Both the position numbers and the translations under genes were made by a program. A stretch of DNA of 12,789 nucleotides from Actinomycetota bacterium (GTDB lineage Bacteria; Actinomycetota; Acidimicrobiia; Acidimicrobiales; UBA8592), in assembly GCA_002715425.1 (NCBI GenBank), contig PAYW01000017.1, positions 1 through 12,789 on the forward strand, in the 5' to 3' direction. Each line of letters opens with the position of its first letter. Position 1 is the stretch's first letter. The notes under the pieces are model-generated. The model made no database searches. It was not told the origin of the DNA and saw nothing but the letters and a program-made list of their open reading frames with translations. Of this stretch, positions 1-6,362 are shown in pieces.

Positions 1-72
1 GGAGCTAAGGGGAATTGAACCCCTGACCTCTTCCATGCCATGGAAGCGCTCTACCAACTGAGCTATAGCCCC
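1..72 (-). tRNA. tRNA-Ala (anticodon GGC), missing only its 3' discriminator base
   Basis: The minus strand folds into a full cloverleaf. The acceptor stem pairs GGGGCTA with TAGCTCC, and the D arm contains AGCTCAGTTGGTAGAGC. The anticodon stem CTTCC/GGAAG encloses the loop ATGGCAT, which gives anticodon GGC (reads GCC, Ala). The T arm contains GGTTCAATTCC. The acceptor stem carries the G3:U70 wobble pair that is the universal identity element of tRNA-Ala, confirming the assignment independently of the anticodon. Position 1 of the window is base C72 of the tRNA, so the discriminator base and any CCA lie outside. The gene lies 34 bp downstream of rsfS on the same strand, so it may be read from the nadD-rsfS transcript or from a weak promoter (TACAGT, about 10 bp before the 5' end). 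Confidence 0.97.
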
Positions 73-106
73 TTGCGAAGGTACTGTATCCAACTTTTGA
101 GGTATT

Positions 107-508
107 TCACCGAAGATTTGTTGCTTCGTCGAGCGGGAAAGTAGCGAGTGGCCGGTCGCTCCAGAGACGTTCCAGCTGGTAATAATCGCGCTCATTTGAA
201 TCAAATACATGAACCAGAAATTCTCCGTAGTCCATAAGCACCCACTTATATTCATCGTTACCCTCAATACGGGTCGGAGAAGGACCCCCAGCTTCCTTGA
301 TCGCAACTTCTACCTCTTCAACTATCGCTTTAACTTGCCGACTGGTTCTTCCAGATGTGATGACAAAACATTCTGTAATTGCGAATACATCACCTACGTC
401 TATAATTACCGTCTCACGGCCAGACTTATCTTCGATAGCTTCAGCTGCACGTAAAATCCACTCTGCCGATGCGACTCCTGAGACATCTAATCCGTGGTTA
501 TCTTGCAA
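107..508 (-). CDS. rsfS: Ribosomal silencing factor RsfS (Iojap/YbeB/DUF143 family)
   Basis: RsfS binds ribosomal protein uL14 on the large subunit and blocks subunit joining, lowering translation in stationary phase or starvation. The 133-residue product has the family hallmarks: DVGDVFAITECFVITSG near residues 37-53, the RQVKAI helix, and the C-terminal block with MDYGEFLVHVFD (92-103) and YYQLERLW (109-116). The open frame extends to a TTG at 580, but that would overlap the upstream gene by 71 bp. I chose the TTG at 508 because it has AGGA 6 bp upstream, starts 1 bp after the preceding stop, and gives a normal N-terminus about 15 residues before the first conserved helix. An intermediate GTG at 532 is less likely. 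The gene is last in a tightly packed nadD-LCP-rsfS unit, and the pairing with nadD is widely conserved in bacteria. Confidence 0.93.
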   Translation of the reverse strand: MQDNHGLDVSGVASAEWILRAAEAIEDKSGRETVIIDVGDVFAITECFVITSGRTSRQVKAIVEEVEVAIKEAGGPSPTRIEGNDEYKWVLMDYGEFLVHVFDSNERDYYQLERLWSDRPLATFPLDEATNLR

Positions 509-509
509 A

Positions 510-1661
510 CTAATTCCTATCTGTAAGGTCACTTCCGACGATAACTGTAACTTCAACCGCTGCATCTGTGAGCGGTTCAAAGATTATCTCACCACCACCA
601 AGTACTTCTTGAAATTTCTTGACCAGATCAGCATCTTTATCATCGTGGTATATCAACTCTGTTGGGTTTCCAAATTCAAGTGTATTACCAATGATAAGAA
701 TTTGGGCCCCAGCTCTTACTAGCCCTGCAGAATAGTCTCCAGCTAAATCCAGACTTCCTACCCCATCAAGCAGGCGGACCGTTGTTCTCGATCCAGGGCT
801 ACTAGGCTGCGGAAATGGAATCATCTCCAATACAGCATCTCTAATCACTTCGGCCTCAATATGCACCCCCGAGGGTTCTATAAATTGTTCTACCTGAACT
901 ACTACTAAATTGCCTCTTGATAATCCCCATACCATCCGCCCAAATCCGCTGCCTATCTCTCCGGGGAGCGAAGAAGCATCCACTTCGCTCGACAATATCT
1001 CGATCCAAGTTTGCCAAAAGAGTTCCTGACGGAGTTGGCGCAATTTTCCTGAAGGGCCTTCAGAAGCCTTAATGTATTGCCCTACGTTTTCAGATTGCAA
1101 CTCTATAGCCCCCTCGAATAAGCAGCATTCAGTGTTGCCCTGTGAAAAGTCTTGCTCTACCAGTCTTTTATAAGTTTCTATATTCAGGTCAATACTAAGA
1201 GGAGATACGGGTGCGACATATGCATCCCAAGTAGCCGCTGACATAGTGTTACTAGTTGTGAATCCGATAGCTAAATAGTCTTTAAGAGATCTTTCTAGTT
1301 GCTCTGCTCCTCCAGTAGCGAATATCGAAGCGATTGTCTTTTCGCTATCTAATTTCGTATTGGGGTTCAATATCAAAATGGACCCGCCCTCATCGTTTGG
1401 CCCAAGAGCAATAATCGTAGCCATTGAAAGATTCCCGTCGACATCAACGCTAAGAGATAGGTGGGAAGGTGTCGCCATGACGTAAGTCAAATAACCTGGC
1501 TCAGAAGGATCTGTTACCACCTCGCCAAAATCACCATCTGTTGAACTTAGAATCGCACTAGTCGCATCCCACACAAATAAAGGGATAGCTACTAAAAATG
1601 CAAGAGTGATGAGCGGAAATACCCACATCCACCAAGGCTTCTGGAGAAATAATTTCTTCAA
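510..1661 (-). CDS. Membrane-anchored protein with degenerate LCP-like domain and C-terminal LytR_C domain
   Basis: The 383-residue product starts with a short positively charged segment and one membrane helix (about residues 10-31, rich in W, F, L), followed by an extracytoplasmic part. Residues 293-378 match the LytR_C pattern (TTVRLLDGVGSLDLAG, then VRAGAQILIIGN, then a Y/H-D strand). LytR_C normally follows the LCP domain of enzymes that ligate teichoic acid or arabinogalactan to peptidoglycan. Residues about 57-225 follow the LCP order (SILILNPNTKL strand; GGAEQLERSLKDYLAIGF; FEGAIELQSENVGQYIKAS; LRQLRQE). However, the signature arginines of the PRD and YxRxR motifs are absent, so catalysis looks lost. 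I chose the TTG at 1661 because AGGTGA lies 7 bp upstream. The longer frame to 1742 overlaps nadD. The domain call rests on recalled motifs, not on a search. Confidence 0.78.
   Translation of the reverse strand: MKKLFLQKPWWMWVFPLITLAFLVAIPLFVWDATSAILSSTDGDFGEVVTDPSEPGYLTYVMATPSHLSLSVDVDGNLSMATIIALGPNDEGGSILILNPNTKLDSEKTIASIFATGGAEQLERSLKDYLAIGFTTSNTMSAATWDAYVAPVSPLSIDLNIETYKRLVEQDFSQGNTECCLFEGAIELQSENVGQYIKASEGPSGKLRQLRQELFWQTWIEILSSEVDASSLPGEIGSGFGRMVWGLSRGNLVVVQVEQFIEPSGVHIEAEVIRDAVLEMIPFPQPSSPGSRTTVRLLDGVGSLDLAGDYSAGLVRAGAQILIIGNTLEFGNPTELIYHDDKDADLVKKFQEVLGGGEIIFEPLTDAAVEVTVIVGSDLTDRN
515..520 (-). promoter_or_regulatory. Ribosome binding site that sets the TTG start of rsfS
   Basis: ATAGGA on the minus strand lies 6 bp before the TTG at 508. 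It sits inside the last codons of the upstream LCP gene, just before that gene's stop, which suits translational coupling. It is the best Shine-Dalgarno match near any candidate rsfS start. Confidence 0.55.
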
Positions 1662-1668
1662 TATAATT

Positions 1669-1674
1669 TCACCT
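1669..1674 (-). promoter_or_regulatory. Ribosome binding site for the LCP-like gene, overlapping the nadD stop
   Basis: AGGTGA on the minus strand includes the TGA stop of nadD and precedes the TTG at 1661 by 7 bp. It decides the TTG start and implies that ribosomes finishing nadD can restart on the next gene. Confidence 0.6.
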
Positions 1675-2262
1675 ATACAAGCCTTTTTGATAGATGTAAT
1701 CCTTAACTGACTTTGGGACAAGATGATCGATGCGATCCCCAACTTTTATAGCTGACCTTATTTCTGCCGATGAGATATCTAGCCGAGGTCCGTCAAGTAT
1801 CACGAAATTAAACTCGTTGTCTTTATCCGTCAACTGAATTCCTGGTCGCCCTATCACAATAATTTTAGCGTACTTTTCTATTTCTTCGGACCTTCTCCAT
1901 GTCGATATTGTAGTTGCATTATCTGCCCCGATGATCAATTCATACTCTACCTCAGGGTCATCATCGTGCAGGGCTTCAAGAGTTTCAGCTGTTACTGAAT
2001 CTCCTCCACGCTCTATTTCGAGATTTGACGCGTAGAAAAAGTCTTTTCCCGCAACTGCAAGCTTTACCATTTCCAAACGAAGGTCTGGATCTAGCATTTC
2101 TTGTTCAGCAGCTTTTTGCCACTGGATGTTTGCAACGACGAAAAGCACTTTATCCAAGTCACGTTTGGAAGCCACAAACTCAGCTATGGCGATATGGCCG
2201 AGATGCGGTGGGTCAAAACTACCCCCCAGAATACCTATTTTTCGTTTTCTACCCACAAACAT
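1669..2262 (-). CDS. nadD: Nicotinate-nucleotide adenylyltransferase NadD
   Basis: NadD transfers AMP from ATP to nicotinate mononucleotide, giving deamido-NAD, in cytoplasmic NAD synthesis. With the ATG at 2262 the protein has 197 residues, the family norm. The nucleotidyltransferase signature GGSFDPPHLGH is at residues 13-23 and contains the HxGH-type ATP-binding histidines. The substrate-site block GADNATTISTWRR is at about 112-124. The C-terminal ISSAEIR (163-169) is the usual IS(S/G)xxIR motif. The frame stays open to 2379, but those codons do not resemble NadD. No clear Shine-Dalgarno precedes the ATG or the GTG two codons later (2256), so the exact start is uncertain and the mRNA could have a very short leader. 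TATTAT just upstream might be a -10 element, without a convincing -35. The gene heads the nadD-LCP-rsfS unit. Confidence 0.96.
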   Translation of the reverse strand: MFVGRKRKIGILGGSFDPPHLGHIAIAEFVASKRDLDKVLFVVANIQWQKAAEQEMLDPDLRLEMVKLAVAGKDFFYASNLEIERGGDSVTAETLEALHDDDPEVEYELIIGADNATTISTWRRSEEIEKYAKIIVIGRPGIQLTDKDNEFNFVILDGPRLDISSAEIRSAIKVGDRIDHLVPKSVKDYIYQKGLYR

Positions 2263-2462
2263 ATAATACAAAGCAGGAGTCAAAGTGGGAGATAAATTGA
2301 ATGCTAAGTTACTGAAAACTCCTTTATTTCTATGGGAATTTTTAGCATATCTATAAAAAATACACAGAATGCTGGACATTTGAAAGGAATTCCATTATGG
2401 TTAATGTGCTTTTCACTAGGTCGACTCTTGGGTCGTCTTGTCTCGATGCTTATGTATCGGGA

Positions 2463-2479
2463 TGTTTGTCAGGCAAACA
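2463..2479. repeat. Inverted repeat TGTTTG-N5-CAAACA, candidate operator
   Basis: Perfect 6-bp arms are separated by 5 bp (TCAGG). The repeat covers the whole -35 hexamer (2466-2471) of the promoter that reads into the sigma factor gene. A dimeric repressor bound here would block RNA polymerase. In RNA it would be a modest hairpin, but it lies upstream of the predicted transcription start, so a DNA role is more likely. No regulator is identified. Confidence 0.5.
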
Positions 2480-2495
2480 AAAAAATTCTTAAAAT
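2466..2495 (+). promoter_or_regulatory. Sigma-70 type promoter upstream of the sigma factor gene
   Basis: TTGTCA (2466-2471) matches the -35 consensus at 5 of 6 bases. TAAAAT (2490-2495) matches the -10 consensus at 5 of 6. The spacer is 18 bp. This is the best promoter match I found in the window. The predicted start at about 2502 leaves a leader of roughly 130 nt before the ATG at 2634, long enough for post-transcriptional control. Confidence 0.55.
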
Positions 2496-2633
2496 TCACA
2501 GAGCACAGATCCCCCCGGTCCATGCGTTGTGGCACAGAGAACAAAGTGGCACCTCGTTTAACATGCGAATTCGCTTTGTTTTGTTTCTCTGCTGCTAGTG
2601 AAAAAGCAAAACCCCCATCGAATGTGAGAAAAA

Positions 2634-3470
2634 ATGAGTGATTCAGTAGGTCAGTATCTTAATGAAATAGGTCTTGTGCCGTTACTTACGGCTGCAGAAG
2701 AGCGTGAACTATCTCAGCTTATAGAAAAGGGTGTTGAGGCTCGTGAGCGATTAGCTGCTGGCGAAAAAGGAATAGAACTTAAGCGCGCCGACCGTAAAGC
2801 AGCAGAAGCCAAGGATCGCTTTATTCGGGCGAACCTTCGTTTGGTTGTTAGCGTTGCCAGAAGGTATCCCCTTCCTGCCGGTATGGAGCTTTTAGACCTT
2901 ATCCAAGAAGGCAACCTTGGATTAGAGCACGCTGTAGACAAATTTGACTGGAGAAAAGGCTTCAAGTTCTCGACTTACGCCACGTTCTGGATTCGACAGG
3001 CAATAGGTCGTGCATTAGACCAGAAAGCTAGCTTAGTTCGTCTTCCCGGTGATCGTTCAGCAAGTTTACGGGCTGCACTTCGACAAGTTTCTGGTGATGG
3101 AGATGAACTAGACGAAGAACACGCAAGACTTCACCGCCTAACAACACCAACTTCGCTAGACCGAACTATTGGTGATGATGACAGCAACGAATTGGTTGAC
3201 TTATTACCAGATTCAAATCCCGGCCCAGAACAATCAGTAATGGAACAAGCTAGGGAAGTTATGGTAATTGACTTGCTGAATGTCCTTGATGACAGAGCTC
3301 GTTACGCTGTAGAGCAACGATTTGGACTTCAAGATGGACGGAAACGCAGCTACCGCGAAGTTGGAGAGGAACTAGGGGTAACTGCCGAAGCTGCAAGACG
3401 TCTTGTTAAGCGTGCAGTGAATATGGTTCGTGAGAATGCCCCTAATCAGGTCGACATTGACGCAGCCTAG
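2634..3470 (+). CDS. RNA polymerase sigma factor, sigma-70 family (group 2-like, small, atypical)
   Basis: The 278-residue protein directs RNA polymerase to promoters. Region 1.2 is at about residues 3-33 and region 2 at 62-137, including NLRLVVSVARRY, LLDLIQEGNLGL and KFSTYATFWIRQAI. The sigma-finger TSLDRTIGDDDSNEL is at 173-187 and region 4 at about 215-268. Region 1.1 is absent, arguing against the primary sigma factor. The stretch from RLP (136) to SLD is about 14 residues shorter than usual, so the region 3 helices look trimmed. The tryptophan pair that melts DNA is F118-W119, and the residue aligned with E. coli T440 is G125. The region 4 recognition helix reads VTAEAARRLVKR instead of VTRERIRQIE. 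The ATG at 2634 has a weak GAGA upstream. It could be a lineage-specific alternative sigma factor; its regulon is unknown. Confidence 0.93.
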   Translation: MSDSVGQYLNEIGLVPLLTAAEERELSQLIEKGVEARERLAAGEKGIELKRADRKAAEAKDRFIRANLRLVVSVARRYPLPAGMELLDLIQEGNLGLEHAVDKFDWRKGFKFSTYATFWIRQAIGRALDQKASLVRLPGDRSASLRAALRQVSGDGDELDEEHARLHRLTTPTSLDRTIGDDDSNELVDLLPDSNPGPEQSVMEQAREVMVIDLLNVLDDRARYAVEQRFGLQDGRKRSYREVGEELGVTAEAARRLVKRAVNMVRENAPNQVDIDAA

Positions 3471-3526
3471 CAAACAGTCTACTTTTCAAGCCTTTGTAAA
3501 ATAGCTTGCCTTCTCTGCTAGAAGAC

Positions 3527-3533
3527 GAGAGGA
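3527..3533 (+). promoter_or_regulatory. Ribosome binding site that sets the GTG start of aroG
   Basis: GAGAGGA ends 7 bp before the GTG at 3541. It is the strongest Shine-Dalgarno in the window and supports the GTG start. The 70-bp gap after the sigma gene has no clear terminator or promoter, so the two genes may share a transcript. Confidence 0.65.
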
Positions 3534-3540
3534 TATTAGT

Positions 3541-4887
3541 GTGCGAAATGAATGGTCTCCAAGCTCCTGGCGCCAATACCCTGCTGAACAGCAGCCTGAT
3601 TGGCCTAACGAAGAACAAGTATCTAATGTCCTTCGTGAAATATCAGATTTACCTCCCTTAGTTTTTGCGGGAGAAGCTCGAACACTACGAGAACAGCTAG
3701 CAGAAGTTTGCAATGGGAAAGCGCTTCTCCTCCAAGCTGGTGACTGTGCTGAATCTTTTGATTCATTATCCGCTGATGCCATAAGAGATAATTTAAAAGT
3801 AATTTTGCAGATGGCAGTAGCTTTGACTTACTCGACCGGTCTCCCAGTTGTAAAAGTAGGACGAACGGCTGGGCAATTCGCCAAACCAAGATCAAGCCCA
3901 ACAGAGACTCAAGACGATCTAGAGCTTCCATCTTTCAGAGGTCATATAGTTAACGATCCTGATTTTAGTGCAGGTTCGAGAGAAGCTAATCCCAAAAGAC
4001 TGCTTCAGGCCTACCATCAAAGCTCTTCTACCTTAAATCTTCTTCGTGCTTTTACGCGCGGCGGATTCGCTAACCTAGCTCAAGTCCATTCTTGGAACCA
4101 AGAGTTCGTTGCCAATAGCCCTGCTGGAGAGCACTACAGAGAGATCGCCGATGGAATCACTAACGCTCTTGCGTTCATGAAAGCATGCGGCGTAACACCT
4201 GTGAATAGCTCAGCACTGAATGAAGTCGATTTTTATACAAGCCATGAGGCTTTGCTTTTAGGCTACGAAGAAGCCCTGACCCGCGTCGATTCTACCTCAG
4301 GCAAATGGTATGACTGCTCTGCCCATATGCTTTGGATCGGTGAAAGAACCAGGCAAATCGATGGAGCTCATCTGGAATTCCTTAGAGGAGTTGAGAATCC
4401 CCTCGGATGCAAGATCGGGCCGACGGCAACCCCAGAAGATGTAGTTAAAATATGCGAAGTACTTAATCCAGAATCTATCCCAGGCCGTTTAACTCTAATA
4501 TCTCGATTTGGAGCAGGAAGTGTCGAAGCAAGCCTGCCGCCTATAGTCGATGCGGTTACCAGCGCAGGACATCCTGTTGTCTGGGCTTGCGACCCTATGC
4601 ATGGAAATACTTTTACAAGCTCAAGTGGCCATAAAACAAGACACCTAGATGATGTTCTTGCTGAGCTCAGCCAGTTTTTCTCTACCCACCAATCACTGGG
4701 AACCTGGGCGGGTGGCATTCATGTCGAACTCACTGGAGGCGATGTGACCGAATGCTTGGGCGGTGCAGACAAAGTCTCTGACGATGATCTACACCTTAGA
4801 TATGAGACAATGTGTGATCCACGACTAAATGCTTCACAGAGTTTGGAACTAGCATTTTTAGTAGCTGAACAACTGCGCCAGATCTAG
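3541..4887 (+). CDS. aroG: Class II 3-deoxy-7-phosphoheptulonate (DAHP) synthase
   Basis: The enzyme condenses phosphoenolpyruvate with erythrose 4-phosphate to DAHP, the first step of the shikimate pathway to aromatic amino acids. The 448-residue length fits class II (plant/Mycobacterium type), which is unrelated in sequence to E. coli AroFGH. Metal ligands are visible: C69 (AGDCAES), H354 (DPMHGN), E396 (HVELTGG) and D426 (CDPRLNASQ). The spacings of 42 and 30 residues between the last three equal those of M. tuberculosis AroG (H369, E411, D441). Substrate-site blocks are VKVGRTAGQFAKPR (104-117), GCKIGPTATPEDV (289-301) and SRFGAG (321-326). The GTG start has a strong ribosome binding site. 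The stop lies 2 bp from the stop of the convergent VWA gene. Whether feedback control by aromatic amino acids is kept cannot be read from the sequence. Confidence 0.97.
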   Translation: MRNEWSPSSWRQYPAEQQPDWPNEEQVSNVLREISDLPPLVFAGEARTLREQLAEVCNGKALLLQAGDCAESFDSLSADAIRDNLKVILQMAVALTYSTGLPVVKVGRTAGQFAKPRSSPTETQDDLELPSFRGHIVNDPDFSAGSREANPKRLLQAYHQSSSTLNLLRAFTRGGFANLAQVHSWNQEFVANSPAGEHYREIADGITNALAFMKACGVTPVNSSALNEVDFYTSHEALLLGYEEALTRVDSTSGKWYDCSAHMLWIGERTRQIDGAHLEFLRGVENPLGCKIGPTATPEDVVKICEVLNPESIPGRLTLISRFGAGSVEASLPPIVDAVTSAGHPVVWACDPMHGNTFTSSSGHKTRHLDDVLAELSQFFSTHQSLGTWAGGIHVELTGGDVTECLGGADKVSDDDLHLRYETMCDPRLNASQSLELAFLVAEQLRQI

Positions 4888-4889
4888 TT

Positions 4890-6362
4890 TCAAACCAAAT
4901 TCTCTACAAAGGCTTCTAGCTGCCTTAAGTTACGGACCTCGAAGGTGCCTTCACAATAAGTGCTGTACTCACTTACTATCGAATCACCTGTATCCCAATA
5001 GCTGCGCGGCTCAGGGTTTAACCAAAATACTTTTCGTGCTTTTGATTCGATCTCTTTGATTACCCATGACTGCGAGGCATGATAATTATTTCTTGCATCT
5101 CCGAGGATCATTACCGTTGTTTTGGGACCGACATCCTTCCCGTATCGTTCGTTAAAGACTTCAAAGGCATGCCCGTAATCCGAATGCCCATCAACCCATA
5201 TAACATCTGCTTCAGTATTGACTCTATGTATAGCAGCAGTAATATCATCAACTCCTTCGAAGTATTGGGTGACCTCATCAAGTCCATCGATAAAGACGAA
5301 AGATCTTACCTTAGAAAATTGACTATTAAGAGCATAAACAAGATGCAAAGTGAATCTAGCGAATGCCGCTACAGAACCTGAAATATCCGCCACAACCATA
5401 ATCTCCGGTTTTGCTGGCTTAGGGTATTTAAATTTTGGCTCTGCGGGGACGCCGCCGTAGGAGAGTGAGTGACGGACCGTATTTCTGAAATCTAAAGGCC
5501 CCTTCCTTCCGTGCCTTCTTTTCCTAGCTAGACGGGCTGCTAATTTTCGCGTCAATGGCCAGATAGCGCGCTTTAGAGCAACCATTTCTTCTCGGCTCGC
5601 ATGCATGAAATCAACGTCTTCTGGAAGTGGCTTTCTCAATGTTTTAGCCATTGCCTCTACTCCACGGTCCGCTACGAGACGACGTCGGATTTCAGCTTCT
5701 ATTTGCTTTTTTAGTTCTTCAATCCTGTGTTCATATTCATCTTTCACTAATTTTTGACTTAGAGAGTCAAGACCAGACTCCGCCGATTCGGCCTCCTCTA
5801 ACATGCGTTCTAGAACACCTTCTAGATCTAGATTTCGTAAAGTGCGATATAGATAATAGGTTCCACCAACTGGCCGCCCGGGTTCCATTCCTGCAAAACG
5901 CTGTACAGCTACTCTAGAAACAGCTCTCATAAGATTTTGGTCAGAGTTCATAAGAGATCTATAGAGCATCTCTGCTAACTGCTCTTGACTTAGTCCTTCT
6001 TGCCCTCCACCTTGGCCTGGCATTTGTCCAAGTTGCTGTTCGTTGTCTGTGGATAGTGAATCTTCCGAAGAAACATCGTCTGATAGTTCGTCAGATAAGT
6101 TGTACTCTTCACCTCGAAGCGAAAAGTAGACCTCAAAAACTGTTTCAAATGCTCTCCAGTGTGAATGGTTTTTCACTAACGTCGCAGCTAGCGCATACTT
6201 GAATGCCTCTCTATCTTCTATGGGTATGTGTTTGACTGCACCAACAGCATCTAGATTCTCAGTCAAACTGACAGGAAGTCCTGCTTGTCGTAATTCAACT
6301 ATAAATCCGTTGAGAAGCTCCAATAGCGGGGATGCTTCTGAAGAGACGTCCAGGTCAGCCAT
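4890..6362 (-). CDS. CoxE-like VWA domain protein, partner of the adjacent MoxR ATPase
   Basis: The 490-residue protein has a helical N-terminal part (residues 10-85), an acidic then Gln/Gly-rich linker (about 88-126), a charged helical middle (about 175-285, coiled-coil-like at 205-235) and a C-terminal von Willebrand A domain (about 320-490). The metal-ion site is intact: DISGS at 326-330 gives the DxSxS motif, with S394-D395 and G421-D422 as further candidates. No signal peptide or membrane helix is seen, so it is probably cytoplasmic. Proteins of the CoxE/DUF58-like type work with MoxR AAA+ ATPases as chaperones, for example in maturing the CO dehydrogenase active site (CoxD/CoxE). No cox or other metalloenzyme gene is in this window, so the client is unknown. 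Its ATG overlaps the moxR stop by 8 bp and has no ribosome binding site, implying translational coupling. Confidence 0.9.
   Translation of the reverse strand: MADLDVSSEASPLLELLNGFIVELRQAGLPVSLTENLDAVGAVKHIPIEDREAFKYALAATLVKNHSHWRAFETVFEVYFSLRGEEYNLSDELSDDVSSEDSLSTDNEQQLGQMPGQGGGQEGLSQEQLAEMLYRSLMNSDQNLMRAVSRVAVQRFAGMEPGRPVGGTYYLYRTLRNLDLEGVLERMLEEAESAESGLDSLSQKLVKDEYEHRIEELKKQIEAEIRRRLVADRGVEAMAKTLRKPLPEDVDFMHASREEMVALKRAIWPLTRKLAARLARKRRHGRKGPLDFRNTVRHSLSYGGVPAEPKFKYPKPAKPEIMVVADISGSVAAFARFTLHLVYALNSQFSKVRSFVFIDGLDEVTQYFEGVDDITAAIHRVNTEADVIWVDGHSDYGHAFEVFNERYGKDVGPKTTVMILGDARNNYHASQSWVIKEIESKARKVFWLNPEPRSYWDTGDSIVSEYSTYCEGTFEVRNLRQLEAFVENLV

Larger units (their letters stand above)
2263..2633. 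other. Divergent intergenic region between nadD and the sigma factor gene
   Basis: This 371-bp region has no convincing gene. The open frames crossing it (about 64-91 codons) have poor composition, no ribosome binding site and no recognisable motif. It holds a plus-strand promoter (2466-2495) overlapped by an inverted repeat (2463-2479). The predicted leader, about 130 nt long, contains a direct repeat GTGGCAC at 2529-2535 and 2546-2552. It also contains two mutually exclusive short stems: AACAAAG 2540-2546 with CTTTGTT 2574-2580, and GTTTTG 2578-2583 with CAAAAC 2607-2612. The nadD promoter must lie near 2263-2350, but I could not place it convincingly. Confidence 0.7.

Noticed and set aside
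1..72. tRNA 3' end as an integration (att) site for a mobile element
   Set aside because: The other side lies outside the window, and no integrase or repeat of the tRNA end is present on this side.
107..580. Longest reading of rsfS starting at the TTG at 580
   Set aside because: It would overlap the LCP gene by 71 bp and add 24 residues unlike RsfS. The TTG at 508 has a better ribosome binding site and spacing.
2278..2283. TTGACT on the minus strand upstream of nadD, as a -35 element
   Set aside because: TATTAT is only 9 bp away and nothing resembling a -10 occurs at 16-18 bp, so I could not support a promoter.
2025..2300. Plus-strand open frame of 91 codons opposite nadD
   Set aside because: It is antisense to a clearly recognised gene, and its protein has no sense-like composition. 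It is a shadow frame.
2565..2574. 10-bp palindrome GCGAATTCGC in the sigma leader
   Set aside because: About a dozen 10-bp palindromes are expected by chance in a window this size. It has no clear partner or promoter position.
2332..2641. Two plus-strand open frames (88 and 67 codons) in the nadD-sigma intergenic region
   Set aside because: They lack ribosome binding sites, have no recognisable motif and a composition unlike the real genes, and they cross a promoter and a predicted untranslated leader.
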